DNA of 11,295 bases from contig JALWJR010000070.1 of NCBI GenBank assembly GCA_026996985.1, positions 1-11,295 of the forward strand. Direction: 5' to 3'. A model generated the notes under the pieces. The model ran no database searches, was not told the origin of the DNA, and saw only the letters and a program-made list of their open reading frames with translations. Shown piece by piece: positions 1 to 6,902 of the stretch. This stretch comes from Candidatus Kaiserbacteria bacterium (lineage in GTDB: Bacteria > Patescibacteriota > Minisyncoccia > Phycocordibacterales > UBA2100). A program made the position numbers and the translations under genes. Position 1 is the stretch's first letter; every line of letters begins with the position of its first letter.

Positions 1-2788
1 CCCATGCATTCTCCACATCAGCCGACGGGTCAAGAGATTTTATAAACTGCTCTATCAAATCTTTCTTCTTTCTTAGCTCCATACTTGAGCGAATCGCTCT
101 GTCAATATTTTCAAGCAAGACTTCTTTGTCTTTGTTTCCGCTTGCCCAAAAGTCTTTTACAAGCTTTAAAATGTAGTCAATATTTATCTCCACCTGCTTT
201 ACAAGCTCCATTTCAAAGACAAGATCGTCGTTTATGTCTTCTTTTTCCACTTCTTCCCTTCGCCTAAACTCATCGTAAAGGTCAATGTAAATACTTTGGT
301 AATCCTGCAAATCTCTTTCGCTTAAAATCTCCTTTCCTTCAAATTCATCAAAAGATGCTAAAATATTTCTCACTTTCAAAAACTTTCCAAAAAGCCTTAT
401 AAACTCTTTCTTTTCCTCTTCGCTCTCTATTCTTTTTCCAATGGGAAACCTTTCTAAAAGCTCTTCCACAATCTCCTTGTATCCCGGCACATGCTTTTTG
501 CCGTCTTTGTAGCCGTTGTAGTATTCATCAAAAGTTTTTATCAAAACAACGCTTTTTGCCTCTTTGTTTCCAAACAAGGCAATGGCATCGTTTGTCGCTT
601 TCTCCAAATTTCTAAAACAAACAATATTTCCATGCGTTTTTATGCTGTTTAAAATCCTGTTTGTACGAGAATATGCTTGAATAAGCCCGTGATAGCGCAA
701 ATTTTTATCAACCCACAAAGTGTTAAGCGTCGTTGCGTCAAAACCGGTTAAAAACATATTTACCACAATAAGCAAATCAAGGTCTCTGTTTTTTACCCGC
801 GCGCTTACATCCTTGTAATAATTTTGAAACTTATAAGAAGAAGTATCATAATTTGTCCCAAACATTTTGTTGTAATCCGCTATAGCCTCCTCTAAAAAGT
901 CTCTTGAAGTCTTATCAAGAAGCTCGGTATTTTCCGGGTTCTCATCAATAGTTCCATCTATCTCTTCGTTTGCAGCATAGCTAAAAATTGTTGCAACTTT
1001 CAGGCGCTTATTCTCCGGCAAGTCCGCCATCTGTTTTTTAAATTCCAAATAATAAAGCTTTGCCATCTCAATAGATGAGACTGCAAACATTGCGTTAAAT
1101 CCGGTCAAGCGCTTATCTTTCAAAGTATAGCTTTTGTTCCTTTTTGTTTTCTGGTCAAAATGATCAAGAATATATTTAACAATATTTTCAATTCTTCTTG
1201 GATCTTTTAGCGCTTTTTCTCTGTTTATGTCTTGCACCTCGCTGTCGTCGTTTTCTGCCTTTTGTGATTTTTTCAAAGTGGAAACATAATCCACCTTAAA
1301 AGGCAAAACATTTTTATCTGCAATAGCGTCAACGATAGTATAAGAGTGCAGTTTCTGCCCAAAGGCTTGCTCTGTTGTCTGCAAATCCACATATTTGCCC
1401 CGCGCAGAGTTTACCGCAAAAATCGGCGTTCCGGTAAACCCAAAAAGATAATACTTTTTAAACGCCTTTGTAATCGCTCGGTGCATATCGCCAAACTGCG
1501 ACCTGTGACACTCGTCAAAAATAAGCACCACCTCGCCATCCAAAATGGCATGCCCCTTGTTTTGTTTGATAAAGCGGTCAAGTTTTTGGATTGTTGTAAT
1601 GATGATGCGCGCTTTTGGGTCTTCAAGCTGTTTTTTCAAAACCGCCGTGCTGGTGTTGCTGTTTGCCGCACCTTTTTCAAACTTATCATACTCACGCATT
1701 GTCTGATAATCCAAATCTTTCCTGTCCACCACAAACAAAACTTTTTCAATATAAGGCAGTTTACTTGCAAGCTGAGCGGTTTTAAAACTTGTCAGAGTCT
1801 TTCCGCTCCCTGTTGTATGCCAAATATATCCACCAGCTTCTTTGCTTCCGTATTGTTTATAGTTGTGTGCAACTTCAATTTTGTTCAAAATCTTCTCCGT
1901 TGCCACAATCTGGTAGGGTCTCATTACCAAAAGCTGCTTATCCACCGTAAAGACGCAATACTTTGTCAAAATATTCAAAAGAGTGTGACGTGCAAAGAAA
2001 GTTCTTGTAAAATCAATCAAGTCTTGAATCGGCTTGTTTGTCTCATCCGCCCACCAGCTTGTAAACTCAAAGCTGTGACTGCTTTTCTTACCCTTTCGCC
2101 TTCCCCCTGTTTCAAGTTCTTTGATATGAGAGAAGCGCGTTGTGTTGCTATAGTATTTTGTATGCGTTCCGTTTGAGATTACAAAAATCTGCACAAACTC
2201 AAAAAGCCCGCTTGACGCCCAAAAGCTTTCCCGCTGATATCTTTCAATCTGGTTAAACGCTTCCCGTATCGGCACCCCGCGTCGCTTCAGCTCAATATGC
2301 ACAAGCGGCAATCCGTTTACCAAAATTGTCACATCGTAGCGGTTTTTCCTTTCGCCTTCTTCGTTTGTGTATTGGTTTATCACCTGCAAGCTGTTTTTGT
2401 GAATGTCTTTTTTGTCTATCAGATAAATATTTTTCAAACTGCCATCTTTTTTCTTTATCGTTTTTATGTGATCTTCTTGAATGATTTTTGTTTTGTCTTC
2501 AATGTTTAGGTTTGGATTTGCAATTTCTTCTTTAAAAAACTTGTCCCATTCCTCGTCTGTAAACTGATAGTTGTTTAGTTTTTCAATCTGCGCGCGCAAG
2601 TTGTCAACAAGCTCTTTTTCAGAGTTTATCTTTAAATACTCATACCCCTGGCTCTGCAAAAGCTCAATAAACTCCTTCTCAAGCTCCGCTTCGCTTTGAT
2701 AGTTTTTTGCCTTTCTTGGCAAGGGCTCGTATTCCGCTACAACAGTGCTCAAATTGTTTTGCGCGATTATGTCTTGTTTTTTGGTCAT
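1..2788 (-). CDS. hsdR: Type I restriction enzyme subunit R (HsdR), 3' end outside window
   Basis: This is the motor and nuclease subunit of a type I restriction enzyme. It binds the HsdM/HsdS methylase, translocates DNA using ATP and cuts far from the recognition site. The frame runs open from ATG at 2786-2788 off the left edge: 929 codons without a stop in my translation. EcoR124I-type subunits run just over 1000 residues, so roughly 100 C-terminal residues are missing. An N-terminal PD-(D/E)xK nuclease is visible (D152, then E166-L-K168 in IELKRRG). It is followed by SF2 helicase motifs: Walker A TTGSGKT (about 325-331), DECH at 425-428, FTGTP at 451-455, and motif VI AYSRTNR (about 704-710). 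All key residues are intact. The start lies 11 bases after the RT stop without a clear Shine-Dalgarno, so translation probably depends on readthrough from the genes upstream. Confidence 0.96.
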   Translation of the reverse strand, partial: MTKKQDIIAQNNLSTVVAEYEPLPRKAKNYQSEAELEKEFIELLQSQGYEYLKINSEKELVDNLRAQIEKLNNYQFTDEEWDKFFKEEIANPNLNIEDKTKIIQEDHIKTIKKKDGSLKNIYLIDKKDIHKNSLQVINQYTNEEGERKNRYDVTILVNGLPLVHIELKRRGVPIREAFNQIERYQRESFWASSGLFEFVQIFVISNGTHTKYYSNTTRFSHIKELETGGRRKGKKSSHSFEFTSWWADETNKPIQDLIDFTRTFFARHTLLNILTKYCVFTVDKQLLVMRPYQIVATEKILNKIEVAHNYKQYGSKEAGGYIWHTTGSGKTLTSFKTAQLASKLPYIEKVLFVVDRKDLDYQTMREYDKFEKGAANSNTSTAVLKKQLEDPKARIIITTIQKLDRFIKQNKGHAILDGEVVLIFDECHRSQFGDMHRAITKAFKKYYLFGFTGTPIFAVNSARGKYVDLQTTEQAFGQKLHSYTIVDAIADKNVLPFKVDYVSTLKKSQKAENDDSEVQDINREKALKDPRRIENIVKYILDHFDQKTKRNKSYTLKDKRLTGFNAMFAVSSIEMAKLYYLEFKKQMADLPENKRLKVATIFSYAANEEIDGTIDENPENTELLDKTSRDFLEEAIADYNKMFGTNYDTSSYKFQNYYKDVSARVKNRDLDLLIVVNMFLTGFDATTLNTLWVDKNLRYHGLIQAYSRTNRILNSIKTHGNIVCFRNLEKATNDAIALFGNKEAKSVVLIKTFDEYYNGYKDGKKHVPGYKEIVEELLERFPIGKRIESEEEKKEFIRLFGKFLKVRNILASFDEFEGKEILSERDLQDYQSIYIDLYDEFRRREEVEKEDINDDLVFEMELVKQVEINIDYILKLVKDFWASGNKDKEVLLENIDRAIRSSMELRKKKDLIEQFIKSLDPSADVENAW

Positions 2789-2799
2789 AAGCTAAAAGA

Positions 2800-4314
2800 T
2801 TAATATTCAAACAATGATACCTCACTAGGATCTGGATAATCAGGCATGCACTCAATTTCTTTGTAGTTAACAATACCAATAGATTCTATTTTACTTCTTA
2901 ACCTTTTTGTGAGCCATTCCGAATTCCATATTATGGTGTTTTTATCAATAACTTTCTTTGTTAATTTTCCTGAGTAATGTTTATCTGGTTGGAATTTTAT
3001 TGTCAATCTTTGTAACCACAGATCCACTATTTCTGTGTTTGGCATTCTTTTTATCTTCTTTTCTACAGTTTCAATAATTTTTATTTTTACTTTATGGTCA
3101 TCTAAAGTGTCAATCACTTTACCAATGATTGAAATTGCAATTGGGTATGTCCTTGGATTTCTTATCGCTATATCAGTAACAATAGAAACTAATACTTTTA
3201 TATGATCACCGAATTTCTTTCTTGTTAAAATGGATTGGTAAAAACTTTCTAACTCTCTTACCAACGTTCCTGAATTTTTATATTTTATTGACAACTCTCT
3301 TATAGCAAGTAGCTTTTTTGAGTCCGTTGTGCCATGCGCACAATGGATCAAACTAAATAATTTATCTGGCTTGATAGAGCTACTTATAACATCATCAGAA
3401 TTAAAAGTCTTTTCGGTATTTAATCTCATTCCCATTTCTGACAATATTATTGATAATTCTTTAATAATTTCTTTTCCCAATTCTGTACTATTTACAAATA
3501 TTCTATAATCATCTCTATACCTTAAAATTTTAAAATCTTTCGCCCTAACTTCTTTTTTCTTTAATCTAATTGTTAATTGATCATCAATATACTTTAAAAC
3601 TATTTCAGCAATAAAATCCATTAAAACAGAACCTTGCGGTATCCCGTTAGTCTGTCCATGTGACATATCTTGAAGATGCCAATCTATTATATTACCTATA
3701 AATTTTTTTGCTTCTTTTTTGTCTCTACTTCTATTTTCTTTTTTCTTCATTTTTTCTTTTGTATGTAATGCCCAAGGAATGGCGTGGGTATATATTGACC
3801 CATAACAATCAACAATATCGGTATTTAAAATATAATCATATTCCAAAGCAAGCTGGATTGATTTTTGTTCTATATTTTTCCACCAATGTAATATTTGTTC
3901 ACCTTGCTGTTTATGCTTCTCTCTCTTTACAACAGGCAAACTAACACATTCTACGCAGGTTCTTTTCTTTAAAAAACCAATTATAAGATCCCAATGTTCT
4001 TTTTTTGTTATTTGATGGACAAGAGATACATAAATTGCTGGATGTATTAATTGCAACAATCTCCAAGAGTATTCTCCATCTTTATTGTTAAATAATTTAT
4101 AGTTAACATCCTCTAAATCTTGAGGCTTAACTTTATCCTTATAAAAATCTGTTAATTTCTTACCGTCTAATTCTTTAGAAACACTTTTTAGCAACTCATC
4201 AAAAACAAAATAAGAAGGTAACTCAAGCGTGCAATAATTTTCACCTCTAAGAAAAAATTCTTTAGCCTCTTCATGGTTTAAATCTAAAATAGTTTTCTTT
4301 TCTGATTTTGCCAT
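2800..4314 (-). CDS. Reverse transcriptase of the Abi/unknown-group (defence-associated) type inside the type I RM operon
   Basis: This 504-residue RNA-directed DNA polymerase-like protein has an RT fold at about 120-310. Motif A contains D166 in TDIVDCYGSIYTH. Motif B is GIPQGS at 224-229. The catalytic motif C is Y266-R-D-D269 and motif D is near MGMRLNTEKT (295-303). The first metal-binding Asp and the DD pair are present, so it should be active. There is no maturase, endonuclease, integrase or Cas1 domain. About 190 residues after the palm (310-504) are mostly helical with a basic stretch and no recognised domain, as in Abi and DRT phage-defence RTs. It starts 1 base after the hsdS stop and ends 11 bases before hsdR. 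Its start has the best ribosome site of the locus, an AAGGAG repeat formed by the last hsdS codons. Coding is markedly AT-rich. The class (RT) is firm; the exact UG/DRT group and antiviral role are inference. Confidence 0.93.
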   Translation of the reverse strand: MAKSEKKTILDLNHEEAKEFFLRGENYCTLELPSYFVFDELLKSVSKELDGKKLTDFYKDKVKPQDLEDVNYKLFNNKDGEYSWRLLQLIHPAIYVSLVHQITKKEHWDLIIGFLKKRTCVECVSLPVVKREKHKQQGEQILHWWKNIEQKSIQLALEYDYILNTDIVDCYGSIYTHAIPWALHTKEKMKKKENRSRDKKEAKKFIGNIIDWHLQDMSHGQTNGIPQGSVLMDFIAEIVLKYIDDQLTIRLKKKEVRAKDFKILRYRDDYRIFVNSTELGKEIIKELSIILSEMGMRLNTEKTFNSDDVISSSIKPDKLFSLIHCAHGTTDSKKLLAIRELSIKYKNSGTLVRELESFYQSILTRKKFGDHIKVLVSIVTDIAIRNPRTYPIAISIIGKVIDTLDDHKVKIKIIETVEKKIKRMPNTEIVDLWLQRLTIKFQPDKHYSGKLTKKVIDKNTIIWNSEWLTKRLRSKIESIGIVNYKEIECMPDYPDPSEVSLFEY

Positions 4315-4315
4315 A

Positions 4316-5530
4316 TTACTCCTTCTCCTTAAAATCCAAAAGTTTGCCTCTGTAATATTCGTATTGCTTTCGCCTTAGCTTAATCTCTTTTGGCAACCCT
4401 TCAGAAATACCATTAACCAAAGCGTCAAATTTATCAAGAATTGAGACGATTTGCTTTTGTTTTTCTAAGTCTGGTTTTCCGTTTTTATATGGAATAGGTA
4501 CTTTAAATGCTTTAATCAGATTATCCGAAATAGAAGGATAGCTAGTACCTTGTTGATTTCTTTCTACATAAGAATAAAAATTTTTTGTTCCTAATATATG
4601 GAATATATAATTTTTTAGAACTAAACCACTATCAGGCCTCAATACACAAAAACCAGTACTGCATACTTGCTGGTCATATTCACTTGGAATTATACAAAAT
4701 CGCATTAAAGTTGGTCTTGTTGTACCAAAAATTATATCTCCTTCTTTAATAACTTTTTGAGCACGACTCGGATGTTCATCTCTGGTTATAATACTTGTTT
4801 CTGTTATTCTGTGTAAATTTCTGTCTACTGAACTCAAATCAATGTAATGAATTTGATCATCAGCTGAAATTGTATTCCAATTTATATTTTCTGTATGCAA
4901 ACAAACCTCCCCCAACTCCTTCCACTCAACTTCCTCACCCTCAAAACTCAAAAGCTTATCCCTGTAATACTCATACTGCTTCTTTCTTTGTTCTAGTTCT
5001 TGTTCTAGTTCTTGTTCTAGTTCTGTAAAAGTATCAAGGACCTTCACAATCTCCTCCTGCACCTCCATCGGCGGAATGGGGATTTTGAAATTATCAAAAA
5101 TGTTACTATCAAATTTTGGATAAGTAGATGTAGTTACATAAAATTCATTAACATGATGTGCAATAAAATGAAACAAAAATTTATTCATTAATTTGTCAGT
5201 ATTTTTTGATGTTATTATATGGTTGTTTGAACTAACGAACTTGCCTTTATGATATTTTATATTTGCATATCTAGCTCTGCCTAATGTTATAACTTCTCCT
5301 TCGCATATATAACTGCCAGCAACATCTTCAGTTGTCCACCAGTCATAATTCTTAGAACTTGGCAATAATTTTATATTTCCAGCTTCTCTTTTTAACTGCT
5401 CTAAAACACCAGCGCCTACTTGAGTAAAGTTATTTTTTATAACAACATCACCCATTTTTCTAAACTCCACCCCCTCCGGGCAAAGTTTTTCTATCAACTC
5501 CTCTATTTTGTTTTTCTTTTTTGTGGTCAT
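4316..5530 (-). CDS. hsdS: Type I restriction-modification specificity subunit (HsdS)
   Basis: This is the DNA-recognition subunit shared by the methylase and the restriction complex. At 404 residues it has the standard two-domain layout: target recognition domain 1 at about 20-155 and domain 2 at about 200-350. Each is followed by a conserved helix. The central one has VLDTFTE, then ELEQ x3, then RKKQYEYYRDKLLSF (163-196). The C-terminal one has ILDKFDALVNGISEGLP and RRKQYEYYRGKLLDF (364-400). The proline-rich PIPPMEVQEEIV and PIPYKNGKPDLEKQKQIV segments before each helix are typical. The central helix carries a perfect tandem repeat like the EcoR124 spacer repeats. Both recognition domains are very AT-rich while the conserved helices are not, suggesting domain exchange. 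It starts 4 bases after the fic stop with no clear Shine-Dalgarno. The target sequence cannot be read from the protein. Confidence 0.95.
   Translation of the reverse strand: MTTKKKNKIEELIEKLCPEGVEFRKMGDVVIKNNFTQVGAGVLEQLKREAGNIKLLPSSKNYDWWTTEDVAGSYICEGEVITLGRARYANIKYHKGKFVSSNNHIITSKNTDKLMNKFLFHFIAHHVNEFYVTTSTYPKFDSNIFDNFKIPIPPMEVQEEIVKVLDTFTELEQELEQELEQRKKQYEYYRDKLLSFEGEEVEWKELGEVCLHTENINWNTISADDQIHYIDLSSVDRNLHRITETSIITRDEHPSRAQKVIKEGDIIFGTTRPTLMRFCIIPSEYDQQVCSTGFCVLRPDSGLVLKNYIFHILGTKNFYSYVERNQQGTSYPSISDNLIKAFKVPIPYKNGKPDLEKQKQIVSILDKFDALVNGISEGLPKEIKLRRKQYEYYRGKLLDFKEKE
4988..5023 (-). repeat. Three perfect 12-bp tandem repeats in the HsdS central spacer
   Basis: Three identical copies of TTGTTCTAGTTC (plus strand) lie at 4988-4999, 5000-5011 and 5012-5023. 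Read in the gene they are GAACTAGAACAA, encoding ELEQ three times (residues 170-181). They sit in the long helix that sets the distance between the two recognition domains. In EcoR124 and its relatives, a four-residue (TAEL) repeat at this place changes copy number and so changes the spacer length of the bipartite target. The same unit size and place suggest the same switch here. Confidence 0.9.
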
Positions 5531-5534
5531 AAAT

Positions 5535-6698
5535 TTAATTCTTATTTAAAAAGTCTGAAACAAATCCTTCTTTTTCCAGAAAATGAATTACTCCTCGCAA
5601 AAGATAACTATTAGCAAATCTTATTGTGTAAATACGCCCTCCCGGCTTAGTAGGTTGTAATATGTTTTTATCTCTCAATCTTCTGACAACACGCGACTTT
5701 TGTAAAGAAGTTTGTATTCCAAATTTTTCTAATTCTTCCGCCTTGATGGCCATTTCATCTTTCTTGATGAGATATTTCAGAATATTATATTCTTTTTCTG
5801 TTATGTTTTCCCTTTCCAGAGCAAAATCTATCGCAGGAAGCAAAATTTTATTTCTAACAAAATCTTTTTTAAGTAAGCTGTCTATTTTTTCAATTTCATT
5901 TTTCAACCCCAACAAAAAATATTCTGACCACTCCAAAATATCACTATCTTTTAAAGAATCTGCTTTGGCTAATTTTTCATAATATTGATCTCTATTGGAG
6001 TAAAATACTGCCGAAGGGTTTATAATCCTGCCATTTTGAACCTTAAAGCCAAGCTTAATAAGTAGAGCGTAATTTAATAAGCGTCCAACTCTACCATTAC
6101 CGTTATCAAACGGATGTATATACGCAAAACGATGGTGTGCAATCGCAACCATTAATAACTGATATTGTTCCGGATGGTTTTTGTTTATAAATTCTATAAA
6201 ATTATCAAAATGTTCCTGAAGCACAGAAATATCTGGAGGAGTGTGATTTGACTTTGCTATTTTTACGTTATGCTTTCTAAGCTCCCCGGGAAACTTAGAC
6301 CCCTCTCCCTTAGGGGTTGGAGTTAGATTTTTTGTTACTATTTTGTGGAGCTCTGAAATGTAAGCGCGATCTATTTTTGTATCAGAATTAGTATTTTTTT
6401 CTATGAATTCAATAGCTTTTTCAAGATTGTGCAATTCTTGTTGCTTTTCATCTATTTTTATATTTGAGCCGGATTCTATAACTTTTTCTACATACTCATA
6501 CAAGGTTGTATTATTCCCTTCTATCCTTGCAGAACCCAGAGTTTCAAGCATTTGAAATATTTCTTTCAACTGAAAGAAAATATATGGCGGAATTTCCCCC
6601 ATTAAAAACCTGGTTCTTATCTTTTCCAAATCTAAAATAATTGTGGTTAGCTTGCTACCAAAACTTGGTTCAGGTATTTTGATTATTGCCTTATTCAT
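5535..6698 (-). CDS. Fic family protein with inhibitory motif and C-terminal winged helix
   Basis: Fic proteins usually transfer AMP or a similar group from a nucleotide to a hydroxyl on a target protein. In this 387-residue protein the core motif is at 195-206: HPFDNGNGRVGR, with catalytic H195 and the anion-binding GNGR. Position 199, normally Asp or Glu and a metal ligand, is Asn. An N-terminal inhibitory motif S56-A-R-I-E60-G-N62 matches (S/T)xxxE(G/N), the self-inhibited class, whose Glu usually pairs with the second motif Arg (here R206). No separate antitoxin gene is seen nearby, consistent with that class. Residues about 300-360 look like a winged helix-turn-helix ending in a GGRIYTIR wing, so it may bind DNA or sense a partner. 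It lies between hsdM and hsdS with its own promoter, 4 bases before hsdS. The target is unknown and a regulatory role is inferred. Confidence 0.93.
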   Translation of the reverse strand: MNKAIIKIPEPSFGSKLTTIILDLEKIRTRFLMGEIPPYIFFQLKEIFQMLETLGSARIEGNNTTLYEYVEKVIESGSNIKIDEKQQELHNLEKAIEFIEKNTNSDTKIDRAYISELHKIVTKNLTPTPKGEGSKFPGELRKHNVKIAKSNHTPPDISVLQEHFDNFIEFINKNHPEQYQLLMVAIAHHRFAYIHPFDNGNGRVGRLLNYALLIKLGFKVQNGRIINPSAVFYSNRDQYYEKLAKADSLKDSDILEWSEYFLLGLKNEIEKIDSLLKKDFVRNKILLPAIDFALERENITEKEYNILKYLIKKDEMAIKAEELEKFGIQTSLQKSRVVRRLRDKNILQPTKPGGRIYTIRFANSYLLRGVIHFLEKEGFVSDFLNKN

Positions 6699-6720
6699 GC
6701 TAGTTTCTAAAATATCATTG

Positions 6721-6797
6721 CTTACTTATCAGTATTTTAACAAAAATTACTATTTTATCAATACTTTTTGATATTTATGATTTTTTCTTACTTATCA
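6721..6797. repeat. Pair of 11-bp direct repeats flanking the fic promoter
   Basis: CTTACTTATCA occurs exactly twice, at 6721-6731 and 6787-6797. On the gene strand it reads TGATAAGTAAG. One copy covers the expected transcription start of the fic promoter. The other lies about 26 bases upstream of its -35 box. A partial copy, AGTTATCA, is at 6813-6820. The arrangement looks like operator sites. The regulator is not identified; the winged-helix part of the Fic protein is one candidate. The AT-rich background makes short repeats more likely by chance. Confidence 0.5.
6734..6761 (-). promoter_or_regulatory. Predicted promoter for fic-hsdS-RT-hsdR
   Basis: On the minus strand there is TTGATA (plus positions 6756-6761), a 16-base spacer, then TAAAAT (6734-6739) preceded by TGT, which makes an extended -10. 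Transcription would start near 6727, about 30 bases before the fic ATG at 6698. This would let the four downstream genes be expressed apart from hsdM. It is a prediction from sequence only, in an AT-rich region where such boxes can arise by chance. Confidence 0.55.
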
Positions 6798-6840
6798 TTT
6801 TCTAAAATGTTTAGTTATCACTGCTTTTTGCCTTATCTCC

Positions 6841-6902
6841 ATATGTTCCTTTTTGACACTAAACGGAACATATAAATTTCTATATGTTCCGCAACGGAAC
6901 AT
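6841..6902. repeat. Four alternating half-sites forming nested palindromes after hsdM
   Basis: ATATGTTCC occurs at 6841-6849 and 6882-6890. Its complement GGAACATAT is at 6865-6873, and GGAACAT is at 6896-6902. These give three alternative hairpins. The outer left one has 9-bp arms and a 15-base loop. The central one pairs CGGAACATATA (6864-6874) with TATATGTTCCG (6881-6891) around a 6-base loop. The right one is ATGTTCCG-CAA-CGGAACAT (6884-6902). The right one begins directly after the hsdM stop. No U-run follows on the minus strand, so a simple intrinsic terminator is unlikely; operator sites or a switchable RNA structure fit better. Confidence 0.75.

Noticed and set aside
1346..2176. 276-residue plus-strand open frame
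   Set aside because: It lies wholly inside hsdR on the other strand, which has intact helicase and nuclease motifs. Its protein is Cys/Phe-rich with no recognisable family, typical of an antisense shadow.
2679..2879. 66-residue minus-strand frame across the RT/hsdR junction
   Set aside because: It overlaps both real genes in another frame and has no family features. The RT tail and HsdR start are clearly coding.
2800..4314. Retron or group II intron
   Set aside because: There is no msr/msd-type structure beside the RT, no maturase or endonuclease domain and no intron RNA boundaries. The gene is packed between two coding genes.
6884..6902. Intrinsic terminator after hsdM
   Set aside because: The hairpin is good, but on the transcribed strand it is followed by ATAGAAATTT and not a U-run, and the same half-sites repeat upstream and downstream.
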